DNA of 32,915 nucleotides from Francisellaceae bacterium (GTDB taxonomy: Bacteria > Pseudomonadota > Gammaproteobacteria > UBA6186 > Azoamicaceae), in NCBI GenBank assembly GCA_028293705.1, contig JAQGOH010000009.1:1-32915 (forward strand). Direction: 5' to 3'. Under the pieces are notes generated by a model that worked only from the letters and a program-made list of their open reading frames with translations, searched no databases and was not told the DNA's origin. Both the position numbers and the translations under genes were made by a program. This document shows, piece after piece, positions 1-9,194 of this stretch. The first letter of the stretch is position 1. Each line of letters starts with the position of its first letter.

Positions 1-1
1 A

Positions 2-442
2 GAACAAACCGATTATTTTGTCAGTTATGGAACCCCCAAAGCATGGAAAGGTCATGCTTCTTATAAGGGATATATTCCAGCAGATGGGGAAAGCTTTGTA
101 AAAAAATTGAATCAACATGGTATCAGTTTAGTGCTACATAATGGAGGCCATCTTCAAAATAAGGCTCCAAGTGGTCGCATTTTTGAAGCTGCAGCAGCTG
201 CTGCTGTTATTATTTCGGATGAGCATGCTTTTGTAAAACGCGAATTTAAAAATAGTGTGCTCTATATCGATCATCGAAAATTTGATTTATTTTCTCAAAT
301 TGAGAAACATATGCAATGGATCAAAGCAAATCCAGAAAAAGCCCGGGCTATGGCAGAAAAAGCCCATCAAATCTTTCTCCAGAAATTTACTTTAGAAGAC
401 CAATTAAATCATTTATATAACAATATACAGTTTTACAAATAG
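2..442 (+). CDS. Glycosyltransferase (group 1 / CgeB-like), C-terminal fragment truncated by window edge
   Basis: Frame is open from base 2 (EQTDYFVSYGTPKAWKGHASYKGYIPADGESF...) through the listed ORF. GRIFEAAAAAAVIISDEH...ANPEKARAMAEKAHQIFL resembles the C-terminal donor-binding region of GT-B transferases. Confidence 0.6.
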   Translation, partial: EQTDYFVSYGTPKAWKGHASYKGYIPADGESFVKKLNQHGISLVLHNGGHLQNKAPSGRIFEAAAAAAVIISDEHAFVKREFKNSVLYIDHRKFDLFSQIEKHMQWIKANPEKARAMAEKAHQIFLQKFTLEDQLNHLYNNIQFYK

Positions 443-468
443 TTAATTAAATAACATATTAATTTAAC

Positions 469-497
469 TTGACAAAATAAAGAGAACTCTTGAAAAT
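469..497 (+). promoter_or_regulatory. Candidate sigma70 promoter for tRNA-Met
   Basis: Exact -35 TTGACA at 469-474, 17 nt spacer, -10-like GAAAAT at 492-497, followed by a short C-rich stretch, 32 nt before the tRNA. Confidence 0.45.
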
Positions 498-528
498 AAG
501 TCCCTTACATAAAAGTAAGAATCTCTTA

Positions 529-605
529 GGCTATGTAGCTCAGCCGGTTAGAGCGCGGCACTCATAATGCTGAGGTCGGTGGTTCGAGTCCACCCATAGC
601 CACCA
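529..605 (+). tRNA. tRNA-Met (anticodon CAT), CCA encoded
   Basis: Cloverleaf read by eye: acceptor GGCTATG/CATAGCC, D-arm GCTC..GAGC, anticodon arm CGGCA-CTCATAA-TGCTG, T-arm GGTGG-TTCGAGT-CCACC, then A-CCA. The paired 1:72 position argues against initiator tRNA. tRNA-Ile2 (lysidine) is not formally excluded. Confidence 0.95.
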
Positions 606-641
606 CTTATCCTATTATTGTTTTACTCAAATTATATTTAA

Positions 642-1967
642 ATGAAAACAGTTTACATCAAGACCCAAGGCTGCCAAATGAATCAATATGATTCTTCTAA
701 AATGGCAGACTTATTACATGCCAGTCACGGTATTACATTAGTTGAAACCCCAGAATCTGCTGACATTTTATTATTAAACACTTGTTCTATCCGTGAAAAG
801 GCCAAAGAAAAAGTTTTTTCAGAACTGGGTCGTTTTCGTAAATTAAAAGATAAAAGACCTGAAATTGTAATAGGGGTTGCAGGTTGTGTGGCAAGTCAAG
901 AAGGCAAAGTAATCCGTGAACGAGCCCCTTATGTAGACTTAGTTTTTGGGCCGCAAACCTTACACCGCTTGCCTTTATTATTGAATAATTTAAAAAAAGA
1001 AAATAAAGCCCAGATAGATATTAGTTTCCCCGCTATTGAAAAATTTGATAATTTACCTGAGGCACGGGTAATTGGACCGACAGCTTTTGTGTCTATTATG
1101 GAAGGTTGCAATAAATTTTGCAGTTTTTGCATTGTACCTTATACCCGTGGTCAAGAACTAAGCCGCCCTTTTGATGACATTATTGCAGAGGTGGTAAGCT
1201 TAAGTGAAAAAGGGGTTAGGGAAATAACCTTACTAGGTCAAAATGTCAATGCTTACCAGGGCCTGATGCATAATGGCGAAACCGCAGATTTAGCTTTATT
1301 GATAAGCTATATTGCAGAAATTGATGAGATTTGGCGCATTCGCTTTACCACCTCTCATCCTAATGAGTTCTCCGACAATCTCATTGAGGCCTATGCCAGT
1401 ATTCCAAAATTAGCCAATCATTTGCATCTGCCTGTTCAAAGCGGCTCAGATAGAATCTTAAGTTTAATGAAGCGTAATCATACCGCACTTGAATATAAAT
1501 CCAAGATCCGAAAATTAAGAAAGGTACGGCCCGATATTTTAATTTCTTCTGATTTTATTGTGGGTTTTCCCAATGAGACCGATGAAGATTTCGAAGGGAC
1601 TATGAATTTAGTCCAAACCCTTGGGTTTGACCAATCCTATAGTTTTATTTATAGTCCAAGACCTGGTACCCCAGCCTCTTTATTAGCGGATGAAGTCCCG
1701 CTTGACATAAAAAAACAACGCTTAGCCATTTTACAAGCCCGTTTAAATCAACAAGGTCAAGCTTATAGTGAGTTAATGCTCCATCAAAATCATGAGGTTT
1801 TGGTAGAGGCGCCCTCTACTAAAGACCCACGCATATTAAGGGGGCGAACCAGTAATAACCGAGCGGTGAGCTTTAGCGGCGACCTTTCATTAATTGGTAG
1901 TTTACAAACTTTAAAAATAACTCAAGCTAAAATTAATACACTTTGGGGCGAATTGCTGGAGGTTTAA
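642..1967 (+). CDS. miaB: tRNA-2-methylthio-N6-dimethylallyladenosine synthase MiaB
   Basis: [22 protein letters not shown]-terminus, radical SAM motif [16 protein letters not shown]-terminal TRAM-like region. Confidence 0.97.
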   Translation: MKTVYIKTQGCQMNQYDSSKMADLLHASHGITLVETPESADILLLNTCSIREKAKEKVFSELGRFRKLKDKRPEIVIGVAGCVASQEGKVIRERAPYVDLVFGPQTLHRLPLLLNNLKKENKAQIDISFPAIEKFDNLPEARVIGPTAFVSIMEGCNKFCSFCIVPYTRGQELSRPFDDIIAEVVSLSEKGVREITLLGQNVNAYQGLMHNGETADLALLISYIAEIDEIWRIRFTTSHPNEFSDNLIEAYASIPKLANHLHLPVQSGSDRILSLMKRNHTALEYKSKIRKLRKVRPDILISSDFIVGFPNETDEDFEGTMNLVQTLGFDQSYSFIYSPRPGTPASLLADEVPLDIKKQRLAILQARLNQQGQAYSELMLHQNHEVLVEAPSTKDPRILRGRTSNNRAVSFSGDLSLIGSLQTLKITQAKINTLWGELLEV

Positions 1968-1989
1968 CCTTACTTAATTAAACTTTGAG

Positions 1990-2009
1990 AAGAAATTAAT
2001 TAATTTCTT
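1990..2009. repeat. 20-bp perfect palindrome AAGAAATTAATTAATTTCTT in the miaB-phoH gap
   Basis: The sequence equals its own reverse complement over all 20 bases. Confidence 0.8.
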
Positions 2010-2085
2010 ACTTTCATAAACAATAAATACCGATTATTCTTTGTATTGAGGGATCTTACAATCCCAAAAAGGAAATAAACTCAAA

Positions 2086-3096
2086 GTGAATGATGAAAAT
2101 CCAACTTTAGAAATTACTTTAATGCCTTATGATAACCGCCGCATCATCAATCTGTGCGGTCGATTTGATGAGCACCTTCGTCAAATAGAAAAAGGCTTAG
2201 GGGTTGAAATTATTAATAGAGGTAATATTTTCTATATTAAAGGTCAGGCTTTAAATAATGAAACCGCAATGCTTATTTTACAGACTTTATATAAAGAAAC
2301 CCATTCCCATAAAGAAATAACCCCCTCTCAGGTACAAGCTTTATTACAGCACTGTCTTTCAAGTTCAGATAAAGGAAATACAACTATTTTAAATCCCAAT
2401 AAAACTTCAATTAAAACTCGTCAAAGCGAAATAAAAGCTAGAAATGAAAACCAACAATTATATCTAAAAAATATGCAAACCAATGTTATTAGCTTTGGGG
2501 TAGGTCCTGCTGGCACAGGAAAAACCTATTTAGCGGTAGCAGCAGCTGTAGCAGCACTCGAACAAGAACGTATTAAACGCATTTTGTTGGTAAGACCGGT
2601 GGTTGAAGCCGGTGAGCATTTAGGTTTTTTACCAGGTGATTTAAGTCAAAAGATCGACCCCTATCTTCGACCGCTTTACGATGCCCTTTACGAAATGTTA
2701 GGTACCGAAAGAGTCGTTAAATTAATAGAAAGACAGATTATAGAAATAGCTCCTTTAGCTTACATGCGCGGGCGTACCTTAAATGATGCCTTTATTATTT
2801 TAGATGAAAGTCAAAATACGACTATTGAGCAAATGAAAATGTTTTTAACTCGTATTGGGTTTAATTCAACCGCTTTAATTACAGGGGACATTACCCAAAT
2901 TGATTTACCTAGAAATAAAAAATCGGGTTTAAAACAGGCTATCGAAATTCTACAAGATATTCCTAATATTAGTTTTACCTTTTTTAATAATAAAGATGTG
3001 GTACGCCATCCTATTGTTCAGAAAATTGTTGAAGCCTACGAAAACTATGAAGCAAAATTTACTCCCCACTCCAAAGATAAAAATGATGAATATTGA
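2086..3096 (+). CDS. ybeZ: PhoH-like ATPase (YbeZ)
   Basis: GVGPAGTGKTYLAVAAAV Walker A, FIILDESQNTT Walker B. GTG start with AAGGAAAT upstream. Followed directly by ybeY and corC. Confidence 0.95.
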   Translation: MNDENPTLEITLMPYDNRRIINLCGRFDEHLRQIEKGLGVEIINRGNIFYIKGQALNNETAMLILQTLYKETHSHKEITPSQVQALLQHCLSSSDKGNTTILNPNKTSIKTRQSEIKARNENQQLYLKNMQTNVISFGVGPAGTGKTYLAVAAAVAALEQERIKRILLVRPVVEAGEHLGFLPGDLSQKIDPYLRPLYDALYEMLGTERVVKLIERQIIEIAPLAYMRGRTLNDAFIILDESQNTTIEQMKMFLTRIGFNSTALITGDITQIDLPRNKKSGLKQAIEILQDIPNISFTFFNNKDVVRHPIVQKIVEAYENYEAKFTPHSKDKNDEY

Positions 3097-3550
3097 TTTA
3101 GATTTACAAGTCGCCACTTCTGTTAAAACCCTTCCCCACCCTTCTCAAATACGCGAATGGGTAAGTCATACCTTACAAGATAGGGTAAATAGCGCAGAAA
3201 TTACCATCCGTATGGTTGATTTTGAAGAGAGCGCCCAATTAAACGAACGTTATCGTAAAAAAAAGGGAGCGACTAATGTTTTATCTTTTCCCTATCATGT
3301 AATGCCGAATATGGATGTAGAACTTGTGGGCGACATTATTATTTGTGCCCCAATTGTTGAAGCAGAAGCCGAGGAACAAAATAAAGCCATACTTGCGCAT
3401 TGGGCACACATGGTTATTCATGGACTGTTACATTTATTAGGATTTGATCATCATAACGATGAAACGGCAAATGAAATGGAAAGTTTAGAAACCGAAATTT
3501 TAGTCCACCTTGGATTTCCGCCCCCTTATGGAGATACTTTTTTAGTATGA
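3083..3550 (+). CDS. ybeY: Endoribonuclease YbeY (16S rRNA maturation)
   Basis: HGLLHLLGFDHHND metal-binding motif. Start placed at ATGATG (3083), overlapping the phoH end, rather than the listed 2996. Confidence 0.95.
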   Translation: MMNIDLDLQVATSVKTLPHPSQIREWVSHTLQDRVNSAEITIRMVDFEESAQLNERYRKKKGATNVLSFPYHVMPNMDVELVGDIIICAPIVEAEAEEQNKAILAHWAHMVIHGLLHLLGFDHHNDETANEMESLETEILVHLGFPPPYGDTFLV

Positions 3551-4386
3551 ATACTGATAAGCCTTATCCCGAGTCTATTAAATCATGGTTTGCGAAGTTC
3601 TTAACCTTCATCAAAAAAAAACCTAAAGATCGAAATCAATTAATTGATGTCTTAAGAGAAGCAACCGAACGCCAATTATTAGATGCCAATTCTCTGGGCA
3701 TGATAGAAGGGGTGCTCGAAATGGCAAAACTTCGAGTCCGAGATATTATGATTCCGCGTTCACAAATGGTTATCATAGAAAAAAATATGTCCTTGGAAGA
3801 AATAGTATCCTTAATTATTAAAACCGTACACTCGCGATTTCCGGTGATTGGTGATAATAAAGATGAAATATTAGGGGTATTATTAGCGAAAGATTTATTA
3901 AATTACAGCTTTAATCAAACCACCATTCCTTTTAGTATTCAAACTGTCATTCGCACTCCATTTTTTGTTCCAGAAAGTAAACGCTTAGACGTCTTACTTC
4001 AAGAATTTCGTTCTAATCGTAACCATATGGCCGTGGTGGTTGATGAATATGGAGGCATCACAGGTCTTGTGACCATTGAAGATATTTTAGAAGAAATTGT
4101 AGGGGAAATCGAAGACGAATACGATATTGACAATGATCAATTAATTAAAAAATTTAAAAGTAATGCCTATTCAGTCAATGCTTTAACTCCTATCGAAGAA
4201 TTCAATGATTTTTTTAAAACAAAATTAAGTGCTCGAGATGTAGAAACCATTGGTGGGCTAATTCTGCAACAATTTGGGCATTTACCCAAACGGGGTGAAA
4301 CCCTTGAAATGGATAATTTTGTTTTTAAAATTTTAAGGGCTGATAAAAGAAGAATTATTTTACTTCAAGTTACTCTTAAAAATTGA
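3547..4386 (+). CDS. corC: CorC/HlyC-family CBS-domain transporter-associated protein
   Basis: RVRDIMIPRSQM...HMAVVVDEYGGITGLVTIEDILEEIVGEIEDEYD and a C-terminal CorC_HlyC-type domain. ATGA overlap with ybeY. Confidence 0.93.
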   Translation: MNTDKPYPESIKSWFAKFLTFIKKKPKDRNQLIDVLREATERQLLDANSLGMIEGVLEMAKLRVRDIMIPRSQMVIIEKNMSLEEIVSLIIKTVHSRFPVIGDNKDEILGVLLAKDLLNYSFNQTTIPFSIQTVIRTPFFVPESKRLDVLLQEFRSNRNHMAVVVDEYGGITGLVTIEDILEEIVGEIEDEYDIDNDQLIKKFKSNAYSVNALTPIEEFNDFFKTKLSARDVETIGGLILQQFGHLPKRGETLEMDNFVFKILRADKRRIILLQVTLKN

Positions 4387-4909
4387 TTTTAACTATAGAT
4401 TCACCATCTTTAATTCAAATAAAACACCAAAGAAAGTTGTAATTTTTCAGCAGTATTATTCATTATCTATCCCCTGAAAATTTAACTCTTATATTTTAGC
4501 CCATAAAATATTACGCTAAAAGCATATAAGCAAACTAGCGCACAAAAGTTAGACCGTTCTTTAAATATATAAATTACTGCGTCTGCATTTAATAGAGATT
4601 AGCAATAGGTGATATTAAAAAGACTGTAGGTCGAATATTTTTCACAGATATTATTTTGTCGTGATTGGTCTGGCATACCCAATAATTAAACCCTTAAAAA
4701 ATTTTAAATACGTTTTAAAGCTTTTAGATTTTTTTTCTTGTAATAAAAATGATTTAAAATTTTTGTAAAACTATGATAGGCTAATTTTTAAAGAAGGTAT
4801 TTTACGAGTTAAAGCCAAAAGTTGTTTAGGTTGTAAAAACTGAGTGAGTGTTTTGATAAGAAAAATATTTTTGATTTTAACCTTTTTAATTGAATAGTTA
4901 GAGGCTTTT

Positions 4910-5422
4910 ATGATTAAAAACCAACAACCTAAGGGTTTTTCATTAATCGAATTAATGGTAGTTATTGCAATTATTGGATTATTAGCAGCTATAGCTATTC
5001 CTTCTTATAAAAATTATGTCCGTCGATCCCAGTATGTGGAAATGTTTCCTATTTTGGAAAATTTTAAAACACAAATATTAGAATATTACAATAGTAATGG
5101 TGCCTTTCCTCCCTCTGTAAGTAATTGTCCTAAAGGAACTTATTGTACTTTCAATCAAACTAATGGAGGAACAGCCAATACTACATTCACTCATAACAAT
5201 ACAGCTTATGGAAGCAATGGTTCCCCGGTAATGTATGTTTGGGTTGTCACCGTAGATGGAAATGGATTTGCAGATGGCAATACTTTTGGCTTATTATTCA
5301 CAACTGATTCTTCCCAAACAAAAGTTACTCCCTACTGTGGATGTTGGAATATAGGCTACTGTGCAAAAATTTTATCCTATTTGCCATCTAGCTGTAACCG
5401 AACTGATTTATCTACCTTATAA
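4910..5422 (+). CDS. Type IV pilin (PilA/PilE-like), Cys-rich
   Basis: Class III leader [35 protein letters not shown]-terminal [23 protein letters not shown]. Confidence 0.93.
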   Translation: MIKNQQPKGFSLIELMVVIAIIGLLAAIAIPSYKNYVRRSQYVEMFPILENFKTQILEYYNSNGAFPPSVSNCPKGTYCTFNQTNGGTANTTFTHNNTAYGSNGSPVMYVWVVTVDGNGFADGNTFGLLFTTDSSQTKVTPYCGCWNIGYCAKILSYLPSSCNRTDLSTL

Positions 5423-5519
5423 TTAGTCATGCTAGGGTAGCGGTATGTTCGATCCGACGAATATTTTTAAGTCCTCATTAATCATTTCGTTAATAAAATG
5501 TTGCTGTTTATTTTTTTTC

Positions 5520-5541
5520 AACTCAAATACTTGAGTTTTAA
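5520..5541 (+). terminator. Possible terminator after pilin
   Basis: Inverted repeat AACTCAA-ATAC-TTGAGTT followed by TTTT in the convergent pilin/CPBP gap. AT-rich and weak. Confidence 0.3.
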
Positions 5542-5695
5542 AAAGGAAATCTCTTTATATACTTAGGTCTATATACATAATTTTTATAAGAAAGAAAAGC
5601 AATCATTCTAACAATCTGATAACTACAATAAACCACTATTGATTCAGTCAATGGAAATCCTTGGCAGGTTTCACCACTACACTAAGACTAAACCT

Positions 5696-6580
5696 CTAGT
5701 GAATCATTGCTGGATAACTGAAAAATAAAAAATGAATAACATTCAATACAAAATGCGCAAAAATACTCGCTTCAATTGATTGGGTTTTATAATATATAAA
5801 ACCAAACATAAGCCCTGCCAATCCTGCTAAAATCATATAAACTTGTCCCCCTTGATAATGGGAGAGTGCAAAAATGAAAGAAGCAATTAATAAGCTTAAA
5901 ATTCGTCCAAATCCTGAATTAAAGATAAGGGATAATTTACCCTGAATAAATCCCCTAAATAAAACTTCCTCAGTTATACATACCAACAATAAATTATTCA
6001 GTGCCCAAATCCCAAAAATAGTAGGAAGCTTAGGATCCCATTGCATAAAATTAAAATGAATTCCTAGGCCTAGTATAAGAGTGATACCTAAAACCATATA
6101 AACGTAGGTATTGCGTATCGCCTTAATTATTTCTGATAAGCCTTTTAAGGGTATATTGGCAAAACCTAATAAAAATAAACCAATTAAGGGTTTATCCAAA
6201 TTTAAATACATATCAAGAGGATAGGTATTAGAGCTTAATTTCATTTTAGGAATAACTAACCAATTGTGAATGGCTTGATGAGTTAAATGAAAGTAAAGCA
6301 AAAATGCAGATATAAAAAATAATAAATTAGCCACTAATTTATAAGTTTTATCTTCAATTTTAAAAATACAAGCTGTTATAAACCCACAATTAATAAGAAA
6401 AATTAACCCAGCAAAATGCACTTGTTTTAAATAAAAGGCTAAGAGCATGCTAGCACTTAAAAAAAACATCCATAAATAAGGAACTCGTTTACACCAGGTA
6501 GTTAAAATACTCAAAGACAAACTAAGATAAGTTAAACTTAATAGTGGCTGATTTAAAAATAACTGATAACTATAGCGCAT
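5696..6580 (-). CDS. CPBP-family intramembrane metalloprotease
   Basis: Multiple TM segments; EEVLFRGFIQG, FALSHYQGG and HFVLNVIHF match the EExxxR / FxxxH / HxxxN motifs of the CPBP/ABI family. Confidence 0.88.
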   Translation of the reverse strand: MRYSYQLFLNQPLLSLTYLSLSLSILTTWCKRVPYLWMFFLSASMLLAFYLKQVHFAGLIFLINCGFITACIFKIEDKTYKLVANLLFFISAFLLYFHLTHQAIHNWLVIPKMKLSSNTYPLDMYLNLDKPLIGLFLLGFANIPLKGLSEIIKAIRNTYVYMVLGITLILGLGIHFNFMQWDPKLPTIFGIWALNNLLLVCITEEVLFRGFIQGKLSLIFNSGFGRILSLLIASFIFALSHYQGGQVYMILAGLAGLMFGFIYYKTQSIEASIFAHFVLNVIHFLFFSYPAMIH

Positions 6581-6583
6581 ATT

Positions 6584-7489
6584 TTATCCCTTACCTTTAG
6601 TTCGAGTACTGTTAGGCTCGGCATTTTTTTCGATAAAATCGATAATTTTACTAGCCACATCAATACCAGTGGTGCCTTCTATTCCTTTTAAGCCGGGAGA
6701 AGAATTCACTTCTAAAACTACCGGCCCATGATTAGAACGCAGAATATCTACCCCTGCTACATTAAGTCCCATTACTTTAGCTGCTCTGACCGCAGTACTA
6801 CGCTCTTCTGGGGTAATTTTGATAGCACTACCCTTTCCCCCTCTATGAATATTAGAGCGGAATTCGCCAGGTTTCGCTTGGCGCTTCATGGTAGCAACTA
6901 CCTTATCCCCTACTACAAAACAGCGGATATCACTGCATTCTGCTTCTTTAATAAATTCTTGGATTAAGATAGGCACTTTTAATCCCGCAAAGGCTTCTAT
7001 CACGCTTTCTGCAGCCTTGGGGGTTTCTGCTAAAACAACGCCCATGCCTTGGGTTCCCTCTATTAATTTAATCACCACAGGGCTCCCCCCCACCATTTTT
7101 AGCAAATCTTGAGTGTCATCAGGGGAATGAGCAAAACCTGTAATGGGTAACCCAATTCCTTTACGAGCTAATAACTGCAAAGACCGTAATTTATCACGCG
7201 AACGAGATATGGCAACTGATTCATTCACCGGAAAAATACCCATCATCTCAAATTGCCTTAAAACAGCAGTTCCATAAAAGGTAATAGAGGCCCCAATTCT
7301 TGGAATAACCGCATCAAAGCCTTCCACCTTTTTACCGTCATAATGGACAGAAGGTTTATGTGAGGCAATATTCATATAACATCGCAAAGTATCAATTACC
7401 TCAACCTCATGGCCTCGCTCTTGTGCCGCTTCAACCAATCTCGCGGTGGAATAGAGTTTTTTCCGCCGTGATAAAATCGCTATACGCAT
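6584..7489 (-). CDS. rimK: RimK-type ATP-grasp ligase (ribosomal S6--L-glutamate ligase)
   Basis: [41 protein letters not shown]..., ATP-grasp motifs [14 protein letters not shown] and [14 protein letters not shown]. Confidence 0.95.
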   Translation of the reverse strand: MRIAILSRRKKLYSTARLVEAAQERGHEVEVIDTLRCYMNIASHKPSVHYDGKKVEGFDAVIPRIGASITFYGTAVLRQFEMMGIFPVNESVAISRSRDKLRSLQLLARKGIGLPITGFAHSPDDTQDLLKMVGGSPVVIKLIEGTQGMGVVLAETPKAAESVIEAFAGLKVPILIQEFIKEAECSDIRCFVVGDKVVATMKRQAKPGEFRSNIHRGGKGSAIKITPEERSTAVRAAKVMGLNVAGVDILRSNHGPVVLEVNSSPGLKGIEGTTGIDVASKIIDFIEKNAEPNSTRTKGKG

Positions 7490-7553
7490 AATTATCCTTT
7501 CTTATTAAATATGCTATAAGTATACCTTGCTTTTTGGGACTTTTATAACCGCA

Positions 7554-9062
7554 ATGTTAGATAAAATTATTGGTGGTAGTTCACGTTTTTCTTATATTAC
7601 TGCTTTAATAGCAGGTGCCCTTTTACCTTTAGCCTTAGGACCAAAGCACTGGGCAGTATTTGGTTTTATTTCCCCTTTGTTATTACTATGGCTTTGGCAT
7701 AATACCTCTACGGGAAAAGCTTGCCTATTGGGATTTAATTATGGCATAGGCTTTTGGGGAGTAGGGATAAGTTGGGTCATTAATAGTATATATATTTTTG
7801 GCGGGACCCCTATTTATTTAGCAGTTCTTATTACTTCCCTCCTTGTCATCTCTTTTTCAATTTTTTTTGTGATACACGCCTTAATTTTTAAAATATTTAT
7901 TACCAAAAAAATGGGTTTACAAATCTTATTTGGCTTTCCAGCACTTTGGGTTTTATTTGAATGGATAAGAGGGTGGCTTTTTACAGGATTCCCATGGGCT
8001 TATTTAGGTGTGACGCAACTCGATACTCCATTAAAAAATTATGCGCCAATTGGAAGTGTTTATTTAGTTTCTCTCAGTGTAGTTTTAATAAGTTCAGCTT
8101 TATTTGGCGTAATTAAAGGTAATAAAACCTGTAAACTGTTTTCTTTAATTATAATTCTGTTAACTTTTTTTGGAGGAATTAAGCTCGAGCGAGAGTGGAC
8201 TTATTCAAAAGATAAAGCTAAAACCCTTACTATTATTCAAGGTAATCTTAAACCTTTTGACAAACATACTCTTAATGATCCCTTATCTTCAGCTTGGAAT
8301 ACTTATGGGCAACACCTGGAAGGTAATTGGACAGATTTAGTATTATGGCCTGAGGGGGGTATTACCGCTTTTTATGATGAATCCCATTCTTTACTCAATA
8401 CTTTAAACCAATTAGCTTTAGAAAAACGCTCTGCCTTAGTAACGGGGATATTCTTTGAAGGGCCTGATAATACTCATTACAATAGTGTTATTACTTTGGG
8501 ATTTGCTACGAGGGGCTACTATCATAAACGCCACTTATTACCCTTTGGGGATTATTATCCTTATGCTGAATATTTGAAAGATTTAGTTCATTTTTTTAAT
8601 CTTCCCATGTCTAATAATACACCAGGTCCAAGCTCCCAATCTTTACTAAAAGCCACTAATTTTACTATGGCGCCTTTTATTTGTTATGAAATTGCTTTCC
8701 CACAATTAGTTAAAGACTCCTTAAATCAAGCTGATGTCATTATTAATTTAAGTGAGGATGGATGGTTTGGAAATTCCTGGGGGCCATACCAACACCTTGA
8801 TTTAGCCCGTATGCGAGCTCTTGAAACAGGCCGTTATGTATTGCGCTCTACTCCCACCGGAATCTCTGCAATTATTAAACCTAATGGGAAAATTGATAAC
8901 TTTGCAGCATTAGGTAGTTTTTCAATATTAAAAGGTCAATTTTATAAGATGCAAGGCAATACCCCTTGGCTTTTATATGGTATCGGTCCTTTTATGACAA
9001 TTATTACCATAAGCTTAATTATAAGTTTTAATTACGCATTATTTAAAAAAAATCCAACATAA
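7554..9062 (+). CDS. lnt: Apolipoprotein N-acyltransferase
   Basis: Hydrophobic N-terminus, carbon-nitrogen hydrolase region (LVLWPEGGITAF, APFICYEIAFPQLV, LSEDGWFGNSWGPYQHLDLARMRALETGRYVLRSTPTGISA). ATG at 7554 preferred over TTG 7527. Confidence 0.95.
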   Translation: MLDKIIGGSSRFSYITALIAGALLPLALGPKHWAVFGFISPLLLLWLWHNTSTGKACLLGFNYGIGFWGVGISWVINSIYIFGGTPIYLAVLITSLLVISFSIFFVIHALIFKIFITKKMGLQILFGFPALWVLFEWIRGWLFTGFPWAYLGVTQLDTPLKNYAPIGSVYLVSLSVVLISSALFGVIKGNKTCKLFSLIIILLTFFGGIKLEREWTYSKDKAKTLTIIQGNLKPFDKHTLNDPLSSAWNTYGQHLEGNWTDLVLWPEGGITAFYDESHSLLNTLNQLALEKRSALVTGIFFEGPDNTHYNSVITLGFATRGYYHKRHLLPFGDYYPYAEYLKDLVHFFNLPMSNNTPGPSSQSLLKATNFTMAPFICYEIAFPQLVKDSLNQADVIINLSEDGWFGNSWGPYQHLDLARMRALETGRYVLRSTPTGISAIIKPNGKIDNFAALGSFSILKGQFYKMQGNTPWLLYGIGPFMTIITISLIISFNYALFKKNPT

Positions 9063-9074
9063 TATTAATGTTGG
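9054..9074 (+). terminator. Possible terminator overlapping lnt stop codon
   Basis: CCAACAT-AATATTA-ATGTTGG followed by GATACTTTT; the stem contains the start of the TAA stop. Confidence 0.35.
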
Positions 9075-9194
9075 GATACTTTTAAAAAACAAATATAAAT
9101 GAATAGGTTACTTAATAAAGTTATTGACTTAAATAAATAATCTTGAGATTATATCATTAAATTTGCATAATTATTAATTATGGAGACAGAGAAA

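Noticed and set aside
929-1132. Minus-strand ORF inside miaB
   Set aside because: Antisense to a confident CDS, no recognisable domain.
2050-2065. GGGAT-CTTACA-ATCCC hairpin before the phoH ribosome-binding site
   Set aside because: Only 5 bp of stem; too weak to claim as a regulatory element without conservation data.
4670-4690. TGGCATACCCAATAA as a sigma-54 promoter for the pilin
   Set aside because: The -24 TGGCA is present but no GC at the required -12 spacing, and it is more than 200 bp from the gene.
5440-5465. GTTCGATCC-like stretch resembling a tRNA T-arm
   Set aside because: No acceptor, D-arm or anticodon arm can be built around it.
6728-7112. Plus-strand ORFs 6728-6967 and 6888-7112
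   Set aside because: Antisense shadows of rimK with no domain-like content.
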